This document shows, in pieces, positions 9,733 to 19,965 of a DNA stretch of 64,000 nucleotides. Location of the stretch: assembly GCA_026390935.1 (NCBI GenBank), contig JAPLEZ010000137.1:1-64000 (forward strand), given 5' to 3'. How positions within the stretch are numbered: the stretch's first letter is position 1; each line of letters opens with the position of its first letter. The position numbers were made by a program, and so were the translations under genes. The notes beneath the pieces were generated by a model. The model made no database searches, had not been told where the DNA came from, and saw only the letters and a list, made by a program, of their open reading frames with translations. The stretch comes from Bacteroidota bacterium (GTDB lineage Bacteria; Bacteroidota; Bacteroidia; Flavobacteriales_C; GCA-002722245).

Positions 9733-11448
9733 TTGTTCCTTTGGGTTTATCATTATATTCGAAATAACAAAGAAGACATTTGTGTGAAAGGCCTATCGTT
9801 TTATATTTTTTTGATACTGCTCTGCAGCTCTGCTGTGGCTCAATATCAAGCGAAAACAATGAAAATAATTGTGCAGCTGCATACTGGAATTTCTCCTCGC
9901 ACAGTGCAGGAAAAATTTAACAAAAACCATCCATCCTGCCCCATCTCACTTTGCGAAAATTTATCCGATGCCATGAACATCTGGTCGTATTTTGTGTTAA
10001 GTAATGATTCTTCTGTCAGCAATGAATTATACAAAATACCCGAAGTATTGGCCACACAGTACATCTATCCCATCACGTACAGAAATACTATTCCAAACGA
10101 TCCTAATTTTTCTTTGCAATGGAACTTGGTCAACAACGGTAAAACGGGAGGCAATGCCGACGCAGATATTGACGCCGACTTGGCCTGGAAATACGGCATT
10201 GGCGATAGCACCAAAAATGGAGATACCATCGTGATTGCCATCATAGATGGTGGTTTCGATTTGCAACATGAAGACCTACTCTTTTGGAAAAATAAAAATG
10301 AAATTCCCAATGACCTTGTAGACAACGACAACAACGGATACGTTGATGATTACGATGGATGGAACATTGAATTCAACAGCGGCAATCCGCACACCCCCAC
10401 CCTCAACAGCGGACACGCCACTGCGGCTTGTGGTGCAGCGGCAGCCATTGGAAACAACAATAAAGGAATTGCAGGTGTAGCTTATGGCGGAAAAATTCTG
10501 CCCGTGCATTTAGGCGTAGTCAACAGTGATTCGGTTATAAAAGCATACAACTACGTGATTAATATGCGACAATTGTACAATTCATCAAAAGGAGATTCGG
10601 GTGCATTTATAGTGGTGGTGAATTCTTCTTTCGGACTCAATAACGGCATTCCGGCCAATAATGCAGTGTGGTGCAATATGTATGATTTTATGGGGAACAT
10701 CGGAATTGTAAGTACGGTTGCTGCACCCAATAAAACTGCCGATTATGATGTAAGCAATGATGTACCGGGAAACTGCGCAAGTGCATTTATAATCAACACC
10801 ACCAATTCCACCAACAAAGATGAACTGGCGATACCTGCCGGATACGGCAAAATAAACGTGGACATTGCAGCACCAGCTTCGGGGGTTTTTATTACGAAAG
10901 TCGACAATGCCTACTCATCGTGGTCGGGCACTTCATTTGCTGCTCCTCAAGTAGCGGGTGCCATTGCCGTACTTTATTCAGCTGCCTGCGATTCGATATT
11001 AAAATTGTGTCAATCCAATCCCGATCAAGGCGCCTTACTTATTCGAGATTTTATTTTGAAAAACGCTGAAACGAAAACTACATTTCAAAACAAATTATCG
11101 TCTAATGGTCGACTCAACCTATTCAATGCTGTGGTTGCTGCAAAAAATTACTGTGGGGAAAGTACACCAAATCCTTCCTTAGGAAACAACTTAAAATTGT
11201 ACTGGGTTTCGTACAACAACGATTCAAAAGAACTGTTAGTGAATTACGATTTTCCCGAAATCGCAAAAGCTACTTTTTGCGTGTATGATATTAGTGGAAA
11301 GAAAATTGAAGAATTTGTTGCTGAAAAGTTAGATGACGGAAATTACCTTGCAACATTTGCTACTGAAATCTTGAGCACCGGATTATATTTTATTACGCTT
11401 TATGCAGAAAACCAACCAAGCAACACAATAAAATTTATAGTGAAATAG
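9733..11448 (+). CDS. S8 subtilisin-like serine protease with T9SS-type C-terminus
   Basis: Asp motif VIAIIDGGFD, His motif NSGHATAACG, Ser motif WSGTSFAAPQVAGA. The start may be the GTG near 9783 just before the hydrophobic signal. Confidence 0.85.
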   Translation: MFLWVYHYIRNNKEDICVKGLSFYIFLILLCSSAVAQYQAKTMKIIVQLHTGISPRTVQEKFNKNHPSCPISLCENLSDAMNIWSYFVLSNDSSVSNELYKIPEVLATQYIYPITYRNTIPNDPNFSLQWNLVNNGKTGGNADADIDADLAWKYGIGDSTKNGDTIVIAIIDGGFDLQHEDLLFWKNKNEIPNDLVDNDNNGYVDDYDGWNIEFNSGNPHTPTLNSGHATAACGAAAAIGNNNKGIAGVAYGGKILPVHLGVVNSDSVIKAYNYVINMRQLYNSSKGDSGAFIVVVNSSFGLNNGIPANNAVWCNMYDFMGNIGIVSTVAAPNKTADYDVSNDVPGNCASAFIINTTNSTNKDELAIPAGYGKINVDIAAPASGVFITKVDNAYSSWSGTSFAAPQVAGAIAVLYSAACDSILKLCQSNPDQGALLIRDFILKNAETKTTFQNKLSSNGRLNLFNAVVAAKNYCGESTPNPSLGNNLKLYWVSYNNDSKELLVNYDFPEIAKATFCVYDISGKKIEEFVAEKLDDGNYLATFATEILSTGLYFITLYAENQPSNTIKFIVK

Positions 11449-11452
11449 CTCT

Positions 11453-12016
11453 TTAAGCAACTCGGATTTCAGGATTAATAGTCTTCTGACTTTTAGCCTC
11501 TAATTCCTTCCTCATTTTCTGATTGGCTTTAATCATTTTAAAAACTTTGTAGAGCAATAAAAATCCGAAAATTCCAAAAAAGCAATTAATGATTATCCAT
11601 ATCATAGGAATTTCACGAACCCAACCTGCAACCAAAACAGTAGGCACTAACAGCAAGCAAACAATTAAGCCAAAACGCACTACGTATTCATTTTTATCGG
11701 GATCCAAAATAGGACCTACAAACAAGAGCGCAAACATTAAATGAGCGAAGCCCAATAAATCAGTGCTATAACCCATAAAAGGATAATGAGAACTGTTATA
11801 AGTCGCTGCCTGCGACAACTTACTTGCGAAAGAATAAAACTCACCTCTTACACCTATTGAATTACTCAGACCTAGAATTTTTTTACTTAAAAATGGAAGT
11901 GAAAAGTAACACAACCCACTGATAACGAGCACTGCAATAAACACCCTTAAAAAGAGAACGATGTTATTATCATTCTTACTGATAAGTGGTTGCATTTGAT
12001 AACGTTCCATTGCCAT
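11453..12016 (-). CDS. Conserved membrane protein
   Basis: 187 aa with multiple hydrophobic segments. Confidence 0.6.
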   Translation of the reverse strand: MAMERYQMQPLISKNDNNIVLFLRVFIAVLVISGLCYFSLPFLSKKILGLSNSIGVRGEFYSFASKLSQAATYNSSHYPFMGYSTDLLGFAHLMFALLFVGPILDPDKNEYVVRFGLIVCLLLVPTVLVAGWVREIPMIWIIINCFFGIFGFLLLYKVFKMIKANQKMRKELEAKSQKTINPEIRVA

Positions 12017-12039
12017 ATGTTCAAATTTACAATTATCTT

Positions 12040-12654
12040 CTAACTAATGTCAATTATTTTACTTTTCAAATTTCTATGTGCTATGGCACAAGACTTTACA
12101 TAATATCCAAATAGAAATGGAGGAACAAATAAATGCAAAGTCACAAAAGCATTTCCAAAAAAACCATATAATCGATCAGGAGAATCCAATGTGATAGCAA
12201 TTGCTAAAGCAGAAAAACTCAGAGTCACAAAAGAAAACAATAACGACATCACCATTCCTATCACAATTAAAGTTTGCAGTACTATTCTAAAAAAATTCGA
12301 TGCCTGATAACCAACTCCATCAACCACTATAGGCACAAGCACCAAAAACAAACCGATTTTTAACGGTACTTCATATTTCAAATCATGTAAATGCAACTGA
12401 TCTATCATTGCTTCAGTGGTATATGTTTCAATGCATAGTAGAGTAATGAAAAGTGCAACATTTTTTCTACTGAAATCATAAAAAAGGAAAGGAGAAAAAA
12501 GCAAAAGTGGTATCGCAAATAATGGCACTTCGAACCGCCGATGCCATGCGGGAAAATGCAAAACATCCGTATCTACGCCAATGTTCATTCCTATAGCAAT
12601 CAGTATAAGAATTACTCCGATAAGTGAAACTTGCTGCTGAGTCACTGATTTCAT
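12040..12654 (-). CDS. Multi-TM membrane protein
   Basis: 204 aa, several TM segments, tightly packed with the upstream gene. Confidence 0.6.
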   Translation of the reverse strand: MKSVTQQQVSLIGVILILIAIGMNIGVDTDVLHFPAWHRRFEVPLFAIPLLLFSPFLFYDFSRKNVALFITLLCIETYTTEAMIDQLHLHDLKYEVPLKIGLFLVLVPIVVDGVGYQASNFFRIVLQTLIVIGMVMSLLFSFVTLSFSALAIAITLDSPDRLYGFFGNAFVTLHLFVPPFLFGYYVKSCAIAHRNLKSKIIDIS

Positions 12655-12658
12655 TTCT

Positions 12659-14236
12659 TTAGTTTTTAGGTTTATGCATAAACTCTCTGTTTTTTAAAAG
12701 AATTCTCTTTTCTTCGTCAGCAGATAAAAAGCCTTTAGCGCGCAAATATTTTTCCAAAGAATCATCGGCGGCAGTCCACGATAAAAAAGAGACTTGATCT
12801 TGCATATTGACATAACGTCGGATTCTTTTTGAAAAAGGAGTATTTCCATTTGCCGGATCGGCAAGCGAATTATCATGCTCCATAAGGACAGGTATAACTT
12901 TGTCTGATAAAGAATATAAATATGTATAATCAGTATTTTTTCGGCCAGCCGATAAATTATACTTTGCAATCGCCACATCCCAGTTGATCAAAGTCATGGC
13001 CATAAAAAAGAAATAAATAAACCAGGTATTGTTACGCAACAAAAAGAACACACTTTTTCTTTTTTCAATTTTTAAAAACATCATGATCAATCCAAAAACA
13101 GTCAGACACAAAAACATCAACACTCCAATTCTTTTGTAAGTAAGGTCATAATAATTGATATAATACAAACATTTTAAAAAAGCAGTCAAAGCAAGAACAA
13201 TATTTTGAGCCATCCATGAAAAGGCCAAATACTTAAGGAACCGATTGTCTTTCATAAAATTGATATTACCTCTGAAAAAATAAATCAAAAGAGCTATCGA
13301 CAAAACAATGGACAAAATCAGCAGATAAATCCCTTTATGTAGCTCTGCCGACAAACTTGAACCGGCAGCATAATCAAAGGAAATCCATACTTTCCATACA
13401 TCTACAACATTCACCATCAGCAAAATAAAATTGAGAGAGATCAAAGTAAGGAAAGCGATTTTGTACTCGATTTTTAAGGCGTTCAAAGTAAAATTAAACG
13501 ATGATCTTCTTCTAGTTCTTTCAATTGCATTCGACTGTTGAATTTCTAATTTGGAAAACACATTTGCTTTTTTGTGAAACACAAAATAGCAAGCCAATGT
13601 GGCGCCAAAAAAAATGAAAAGGAAACGGTGAAAAGGATAGTATTTAAAAAAATTACTAAAGTACTCCCATAAAATATCGAGTGCTCTCACCGTGAATTTC
13701 TCAACATAAATATTAGAGCCAAAATACAAGAAGAAAAAAACCAATGTTATTATTACAGGAACCATCGCTAGTTTCAGCATGCGATTTATTTTTTTTCCAG
13801 AAGTTGTTTTTTGGGACGCTTTACCTGCTTTTTCAAAAAATTTCACAAGAGAATAAAAAAAACTAAAAACCGATTCCGGTATAATATAATAGAGCGAATA
13901 TAATTCCTCAGTGTAAAAAAAAGAGGTAAAGACAATCACTGATGCAAAATACATAATGATACTTAACAGACTACCTATCCATACTAATGAAAACAAAGAA
14001 ACTGCAATACATAAAACAGAAAGCAAAACCCTTCTTTGCTTCCACTTATCTTTATGCAGAAAAAGCATTAAGCCAACAAAAAGCAAGCTATACAGCACAT
14101 AGTTAACCCCAGGATTTTCCATCCAGAAAAGAAAATTAAAAGCAATTGTAAGCACTGCCAATGCAGCAAACTGAATTCTACTTTGTACAAACTCCATAAT
14201 TGTGGCTTTAAAAATGTATTTTATTATTTTGAGCAA
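12659..14236 (-). CDS. DUF4173-like multi-TM membrane protein
   Basis: 525 aa polytopic; C-terminal NWDVAIAKYNL...YLYSLSDKVIPVL resembles DUF4173/DUF4153 proteins. Confidence 0.6.
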   Translation of the reverse strand: MLKIIKYIFKATIMEFVQSRIQFAALAVLTIAFNFLFWMENPGVNYVLYSLLFVGLMLFLHKDKWKQRRVLLSVLCIAVSLFSLVWIGSLLSIIMYFASVIVFTSFFYTEELYSLYYIIPESVFSFFYSLVKFFEKAGKASQKTTSGKKINRMLKLAMVPVIITLVFFFLYFGSNIYVEKFTVRALDILWEYFSNFFKYYPFHRFLFIFFGATLACYFVFHKKANVFSKLEIQQSNAIERTRRRSSFNFTLNALKIEYKIAFLTLISLNFILLMVNVVDVWKVWISFDYAAGSSLSAELHKGIYLLILSIVLSIALLIYFFRGNINFMKDNRFLKYLAFSWMAQNIVLALTAFLKCLYYINYYDLTYKRIGVLMFLCLTVFGLIMMFLKIEKRKSVFFLLRNNTWFIYFFFMAMTLINWDVAIAKYNLSAGRKNTDYTYLYSLSDKVIPVLMEHDNSLADPANGNTPFSKRIRRYVNMQDQVSFLSWTAADDSLEKYLRAKGFLSADEEKRILLKNREFMHKPKN

Positions 14237-15194
14237 TATTAGCTTTAAACCTAAATTCTCCTTTCACGCCATGATGATCCGATGTACTCGATTCCAACTG
14301 AGAAAAAGAAGTGCAGGTTATGTCATCCGAGTGAAAAATATAATCAATAGGAATTCCAAATCTCCCCAACCACGAAGGATAGGTAGCAACATAAGAATGC
14401 CTGCTATCGGCGAGTTTGGTATCATTTTTAAATTGATCCAGATAAACATCCCAGGGTACTGAATTAAAATCACCCAAAACAATTTTCGGACTTTTTACAA
14501 CAGATAAATACTGCGCCAATTCTTTCAAATGCTGATTTCTAAGCGCAAAGTTTTGCTTAAAGATTGGAGAATTTGTGTGCACCGAAACAACATGAATCAT
14601 GCGCCCTTTTACATTCACATCGGCAACAATATTAGGTAAGCCACCTAAAAATTCAACATGTTCATTTTTCAAAGGCAATTTGCTGAACAATGCAATACCA
14701 AAACAACAAGACTCTTTTGGAAAAGAAATTACGTAAGGATATTTTTCTTTTAATTTTTTACGCAGATTGTTGTCCCAACCTTTATCCACTTCCTGAAAAG
14801 AAAGGATATCGACATTACTCTGCAAAGCCTTAAGAATTGTGCTATCATAAGAAATGTTGAATTTTAAAACGTTGAACTGCGCAAAGGAAATATTTGCCGG
14901 AGAAGTATTCTCTTGTGAAATTTTATCAGGCAATAAGGGCCCCAAAAACAAAGGAAGCAAAACCAATAATCCTCCATAAGAAGAAAGAAACGCTGCGGTT
15001 TTATTTTTAAATAAAAAATAAACCACTACTAGTAAAGTCGCCAATGCAATTTGTGGTGACACAGAGCGCACTACAACGAAAAAATAAGTGCGAGGCAGCA
15101 GCCATGTTCCAATCGCCAACAGCGGAATACACCAGGCATACACCGTGAATATTGAGTGGATTAAGGATTGAATTTTTTTTAAGATCTTTTTCAT
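14208..15194 (-). CDS. Membrane-anchored endonuclease/exonuclease/phosphatase family protein
   Basis: N-terminal TMs; FQEVDKGWD, VVSVHTNSP, VLGDFNSVPWD, STSDHHGV motifs. Confidence 0.85.
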   Translation of the reverse strand: MKKILKKIQSLIHSIFTVYAWCIPLLAIGTWLLPRTYFFVVVRSVSPQIALATLLVVVYFLFKNKTAAFLSSYGGLLVLLPLFLGPLLPDKISQENTSPANISFAQFNVLKFNISYDSTILKALQSNVDILSFQEVDKGWDNNLRKKLKEKYPYVISFPKESCCFGIALFSKLPLKNEHVEFLGGLPNIVADVNVKGRMIHVVSVHTNSPIFKQNFALRNQHLKELAQYLSVVKSPKIVLGDFNSVPWDVYLDQFKNDTKLADSRHSYVATYPSWLGRFGIPIDYIFHSDDITCTSFSQLESSTSDHHGVKGEFRFKANIAQNNKIHF

Positions 15195-15250
15195 TGTATA
15201 TATTTTAATAAAGTACTTTGCATTTCAAAGTGAACGGATAAAAAAAATAT

Positions 15251-15547
15251 TTATTTCTTCTTCAGCAAATTTTCAAGAGCGGTTAAATGATCAGCAAAAG
15301 CCTTCTTCCCCAATTTTGTGACCTTATAAGTAGTGTTTGGTTTTTTACCTACAAATTGTTTCTTCACCAACACATATTCTTCTTTCTCTAAGGCTGAAAT
15401 ATGACTCGCCAAATTACCATCAGATACGTCAAGCAACTCCTTCATTCTATTGAACTCCACTTCATCATTCACTAATAGCACCGACATGATTCCTAGACGA
15501 ATCCTGTTTTCAAAAGCCTTATTTAAATGTGCTATAATTCCTTTCAT
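15251..15547 (-). CDS. Winged-helix transcriptional regulator
   Basis: 98 aa; ENRIRLGIMSVLLVNDEVEFNRMKELLDVSDGNLASHISALEKEEYV. Confidence 0.8.
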   Translation of the reverse strand: MKGIIAHLNKAFENRIRLGIMSVLLVNDEVEFNRMKELLDVSDGNLASHISALEKEEYVLVKKQFVGKKPNTTYKVTKLGKKAFADHLTALENLLKKK

Positions 15548-15582
15548 GACACTCCAATCAAATTATCTATTCCATCTCCAAA

Positions 15583-16251
15583 TTAACTCTTTCTCTCATA
15601 TTTTAAGTACATAACAGTACCATAAATGATATGAAAAACACCAAATCCGATACCCCAATAAAAAAGGCCATAACCTATTGACGCTGCATTCATCAATCCC
15701 AAAACTAATTGGGCTATCCCAAGATAGCGAATGTCGTGCAAGGTATATTTACTTGCATTGATCAAGGCCAATCCGTAAAAAATTAAAGTAACGGGAGCTA
15801 CCAAACCAAACAAATCCTGCTTAATCAATATCAAAGCAAACACACCACCAGAAACCAAAGGAATCATCATATTGATAAGCAACATTTGCGACGACTTATC
15901 CCAAATACTTTGTCCGTTTTTCTTTGCTTGTTTCACCGTTAAATAAACACTCACCCCAACAGAAATAGCCAACACGCCACAAGCTATCAAAACTAATTCG
16001 AACACCAAATTGGACCACCCCATGCGCTCAGGTATGGCAGTGTGAATAAAAGAAGAGTACTCATTAAAACGTCCACTGTCGCTTCGCATCCAATAAGCCT
16101 GTAAACGCGAGTAGGCTAACACCGCACCAGCCAACGCAACTACCCCTGTGATTATTCCACTTAACCCACTTAAAGAGATAAATTTTGAAGATTTCTCCAT
16201 CAAAGATCTGATCTCTTTTAAATCCTGTAAATGCTTTTCTTGTTCTGTCAT
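15583..16251 (-). CDS. Conserved membrane protein
   Basis: 222 aa with several TM segments, adjacent to the HTH regulator. Confidence 0.6.
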   Translation of the reverse strand: MTEQEKHLQDLKEIRSLMEKSSKFISLSGLSGIITGVVALAGAVLAYSRLQAYWMRSDSGRFNEYSSFIHTAIPERMGWSNLVFELVLIACGVLAISVGVSVYLTVKQAKKNGQSIWDKSSQMLLINMMIPLVSGGVFALILIKQDLFGLVAPVTLIFYGLALINASKYTLHDIRYLGIAQLVLGLMNAASIGYGLFYWGIGFGVFHIIYGTVMYLKYERKS

Positions 16252-16379
16252 TTTAAAGTACTTTGAATTACAAAGTTAAAATGATTTTTGGAATGTGCAA
16301 GGGAAAAGAAAAAATATTTTTTTGCGATTTTAAACTTAGACTAGAAATCGGTTTCAGGGATTAGGTCAGTGACTTCGTG

Positions 16380-16590
16380 TGCAGTCCCGAGGCAAGAGGC
16401 CATACGCATCAACTTAATGCGTGCTTTCGCATAAAGTTGATGAGTATGGAGCTACGAGGCGAGCCGGCGCTGGCGAGAGAAAAATCGTAGGCCGAAAGGC
16501 CGCAGGGATTTGTCACCGTGCGGTGGAAGCGTCTCTTAGCACTTGAATTTTTTGGATACTTTTTGTTTCAAGACAAAAAGTATCAAAGAA
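16380..16590. repeat. GC-richer structured intergenic element with several hairpins
   Basis: 16400-16415/16434-16449 (15/16 complementary), inner ATGCG/CGCAT, GGCCGAAAGGCC, and the perfect 12-bp hairpin GATACTTTTTGT/ACAAAAAGTATC at 16555-16584. Confidence 0.6.
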
Positions 16591-16608
16591 GAACACTATT
16601 TTAGCTCC

Positions 16609-17625
16609 ATGAAGTCCACCCAAATAGATTGGCTCAACATCGGATTAATGCTTTTATCCTTAATCCTAGCATTAAAAATCCCTTTCGAGCTCTTTCTCTT
16701 TTCATACGCTGTACTCGGCCCTCTTCACTATTTAACAGAAATCAACTGGCTAAAAGAGAAAAACTATTTTTCAAAGAGCAACAAAGTTTTTTGGGTGATG
16801 CTTACGCTGGCCATTTTGGAGGCGGCAAATCCTGTAATCAATGCATTAGCAGAATGGTCGCTAACTGCGCCCTATTTAACAAGCTGGCCAAATTCCACAG
16901 TTAATTTATTGCTGTACGAATGGTCACCCAATTTTATATTCATTGGTTTGTTTGCCGGAATCAGCTTCGCAGTTTTCAAAAAAAACTGGATTTCTTATGT
17001 TGTAATAGTTGTGGTTACTGTGCTGGGCTACTTCATCATGAAACAAGATTTATTTAAAGTATGGATGGGTGCCTTTTTACCAACACTTATACATGTTTAT
17101 ATTTTTACCGGACTCTTTATGCTTTATGGCGCATTAAAAACCAAAAGTACACCAGGCATCATCAGTGTTGTGGCTTTGATTGCATGTGCTTTTTTAATTG
17201 CCAATTACAACTTTACCAAGCTACCTGAAGTTTCCAAAGAGACATTTATGATTTGGGACAAAAGTACCTTTCAGGGCCTTACTGATGCTTTTACTGAGTT
17301 CTTCCATATTGAAAAAGAAAGAACTCTGGAAAGCACCCGAACAATTTTGCGCATACAAGCTTTTATTGCCTTCGCATACACCTACCATTATTTGAACTGG
17401 TTTTCAAAAACCTCCATCATCAAATGGCACCAAGTGAGCAAAAAAGAATTAGCACTGATCGGCGGTTTTTGGGCTTTTTCAGTAGGCTTGTACTACTATG
17501 ATTATCATGTAGGATTAACCGTATTGTTTCTTTTGAGTTTCTTCCACGTGTTTTTGGAATTCCCTTTAAATGTTCAAAGCATTAAAGGAATTGTACAAAG
17601 CATTTCTATTAAGGGTAAAAGTTAA
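16609..17625 (+). CDS. Polytopic membrane protein with conserved-looking intramembrane histidines
   Basis: Start trimmed to the ATG at 16609 (MKSTQIDWLNIG); multiple TM helices. Confidence 0.65.
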   Translation: MKSTQIDWLNIGLMLLSLILALKIPFELFLFSYAVLGPLHYLTEINWLKEKNYFSKSNKVFWVMLTLAILEAANPVINALAEWSLTAPYLTSWPNSTVNLLLYEWSPNFIFIGLFAGISFAVFKKNWISYVVIVVVTVLGYFIMKQDLFKVWMGAFLPTLIHVYIFTGLFMLYGALKTKSTPGIISVVALIACAFLIANYNFTKLPEVSKETFMIWDKSTFQGLTDAFTEFFHIEKERTLESTRTILRIQAFIAFAYTYHYLNWFSKTSIIKWHQVSKKELALIGGFWAFSVGLYYYDYHVGLTVLFLLSFFHVFLEFPLNVQSIKGIVQSISIKGKS

Positions 17626-17674
17626 AAGTAAAAAGCCAAAAGGGAAGACACCTTTTGGCTTTTTACTTTTAACT
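17620..17674. terminator. Long bidirectional terminator-like hairpin between convergent genes
   Basis: 24-bp perfect arms AGTTAAAAGTAAAAAGCCAAAAGG / CCTTTTGGCTTTTTACTTTTAACT. Confidence 0.8.
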
Positions 17675-17691
17675 TTTAACTTCTTCTTTAT

Positions 17692-18288
17692 CTACATCGC
17701 CTCCGAAACCACTTCCTGAACTTCAGGAACCAATTTCTTCAACAAGCCTTCAATCCCTTGCTTTAATGTAACTGTAGAAGAGGGACAACCACTGCATGCG
17801 CCACGAAGCACTACATTCACCTTGCCATCCACAAAAGATCTGAAATCAATTGATCCACCATCAGATTCTACAGCCGGGCGAATATATTCGTTGAGCGCAT
17901 CGATAATTTTTTGATCTATTTCGGTAGTAGCAACATTCAAAGGTTCGCTGATCGCAGCTGGTTTTTCAGTAGTTTCCTTTACTGTTACTTCCGTTAAAAC
18001 TGCTCCTCCATCATTAATAAAATCACGGATGAATTCACGTAACTCCGTCATCACCATGTCCCACTCTATTTGATGATTTTTAGTCACCGACACATAGTTG
18101 TTGGCAATAAACACAGCTTCAACAAAAGGAAAATTCAACAATTTAGCAGCAATTGGAGAAGTAGAAACATCACTTGAAGTGGTAAAATCTACAGGACTTC
18201 CTGCGTTCAAAACTTTATTGGCTACAAATTTCATTACTCCCGGATTGGGCGTCATTTCAGCATATATGGTTACTGGTACAGTTGTCAT
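17692..18288 (-). CDS. NifU/Nfu-family Fe-S scaffold protein
   Basis: N-terminal Nfu domain (TPNPGVMKFVANK) and C-terminal NifU domain with GACSGCPSS. Confidence 0.9.
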   Translation of the reverse strand: MTTVPVTIYAEMTPNPGVMKFVANKVLNAGSPVDFTTSSDVSTSPIAAKLLNFPFVEAVFIANNYVSVTKNHQIEWDMVMTELREFIRDFINDGGAVLTEVTVKETTEKPAAISEPLNVATTEIDQKIIDALNEYIRPAVESDGGSIDFRSFVDGKVNVVLRGACSGCPSSTVTLKQGIEGLLKKLVPEVQEVVSEAM

Positions 18289-18390
18289 AATTGAAAAAAT
18301 TTAATAATTGGTTATCGGCCTCAAACCAAAGTTAAGGCATTATTAATATATAAGGCATTAAAATTTGTATTTTCGCTCGATAAAGCAAAA

Positions 18391-19965
18391 ATGAAGTACA
18401 ATAGCGACTTTCTGATATTGGGTTCGGGCATAGCAGGTTTAACCTATGCCTTAAAGGTTGCGCCTTATGGGAAGGTGGTGGTGGTGACGAAAGAGAGTCC
18501 GGAAGAATCAAGCACAAAATACGCTCAAGGCGGTATTGCAGCGGTGTGGAATGAAGGTGACAATTTTGAAAAACACATCAAAGACACTTTAGAATGCGGC
18601 GGCGGATTGTGTGATGAAAAAGTAGTGGAAATGGTGGTTCGCGAATCCACAGAAAGGATTAAAGAGCTGATTGAATGGGGAACCAAATTTGACAAAAACG
18701 AAGAAGGAGAATACGATTTAGCGAAGGAAGGCGGACATTCGGAACACCGCGTTTTACATCATAAAGACATCACTGGCTGGGAAATAGAAAGAACACTTTT
18801 GAAAAAAGTGCATAAGCATCCAAACATTACTGTTCTCGATCATCACTGTGCTCTTGAAGTAATTACACAACATCACATGGGCCGCGAAATAACTCGCAAA
18901 ACCACCGATATTGAATGTTACGGAGCCTATGTTCTGAACACAAAAACAGGAAAGATAGACACCTATCTTTCTAAAACCACTTTGATGGCTACAGGCGGCG
19001 CAGGCCATGCTTATGCCACAACCACCAATCCATTGATTGCTACAGGCGATGGAATTGCAATGGCTTATCGCGCTAAGATTACCGTTCACGACATGGAGTT
19101 CATCCAGTTTCATCCAACGTCATTATACAATCCGGGGGAATATCCATCCTTTTTAATTACCGAAGCCATACGCGGATTTGGTGCCAAGCTCCGCAATAAA
19201 AAAGGAAAATATTTCATGAAGAAATATGATAGTCGGGAAGATCTTGCTCCTCGCGATATCGTCGCCCGATCCATTGATAATGAATTAAAAATTCATGGTG
19301 ACGATTATGTTTATTTGGATTGCACGCATTTAGACATGCCCAAGTTCATTGAGCATTTCCCAAATATCCATTCCAAATGTTTATCGCTGGGAATTGATCC
19401 TGCAAAGGATTTTATTCCTGTTGTTCCTGCAGCACATTACCTCTGCGGTGGAATTTTAGTAGATGAATTCGGACGAACATCAGCAAAAAATTTATACGCC
19501 ATTGGAGAATGCTCATGCACAGGCTTGCACGGCGCAAACCGCTTAGCGTCTAACTCTTTGTTGGAAGCTGTAGTTTTTGCGCACAGGGCAGCATTGCACT
19601 CCGCAGAAGAAATAAAAAACACCACGCTGCAAAACAACATTCCGGAATGGAACGACGAAGGAACGGAAGCTCCGGAAGAAATGATTTTGATCACACAAAG
19701 TTTGAAAGAAGTTAAAATGATCATGAGTAGTTACGTTGGCATTGTTCGTTCAAACATTCGTTTAAACAGAGCTTTGGAACGCCTTGAGATTATTTATCAG
19801 GAAACAGAAGCCTTGTATAAAAAAACTACTGCATCAAAAGAATTGTGTGAAATGAGAAACCTCATCAACGTTGCCTATCTCATCATAAAATTCGCATCAC
19901 TTCGACATGAAAATGTGGGACTACATTATAGTCTCGACTACATCAAAGAAACAAAGCGTAAATGA
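18391..19965 (+). CDS. nadB: L-aspartate oxidase
   Basis: GSGIAGLTYAL FAD motif; SSTKYAQGGIAAVW; HDMEFIQFHPTSLY; GLHGANRLASNSLLEAVV. Confidence 0.95.
   Translation: MKYNSDFLILGSGIAGLTYALKVAPYGKVVVVTKESPEESSTKYAQGGIAAVWNEGDNFEKHIKDTLECGGGLCDEKVVEMVVRESTERIKELIEWGTKFDKNEEGEYDLAKEGGHSEHRVLHHKDITGWEIERTLLKKVHKHPNITVLDHHCALEVITQHHMGREITRKTTDIECYGAYVLNTKTGKIDTYLSKTTLMATGGAGHAYATTTNPLIATGDGIAMAYRAKITVHDMEFIQFHPTSLYNPGEYPSFLITEAIRGFGAKLRNKKGKYFMKKYDSREDLAPRDIVARSIDNELKIHGDDYVYLDCTHLDMPKFIEHFPNIHSKCLSLGIDPAKDFIPVVPAAHYLCGGILVDEFGRTSAKNLYAIGECSCTGLHGANRLASNSLLEAVVFAHRAALHSAEEIKNTTLQNNIPEWNDEGTEAPEEMILITQSLKEVKMIMSSYVGIVRSNIRLNRALERLEIIYQETEALYKKTTASKELCEMRNLINVAYLIIKFASLRHENVGLHYSLDYIKETKRK

Noticed and set aside
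12694-12978. 94-aa minus-strand ORF overlapping the DUF4173-like gene
   Set aside because: Out-of-frame overlap on the same strand, no independent start/RBS context.
16543-16608. N-terminal extension of the 16543-17625 ORF (TTG start)
   Set aside because: The extension translates the structured hairpin element. The ATG at 16609 gives a normal membrane-protein N-terminus.
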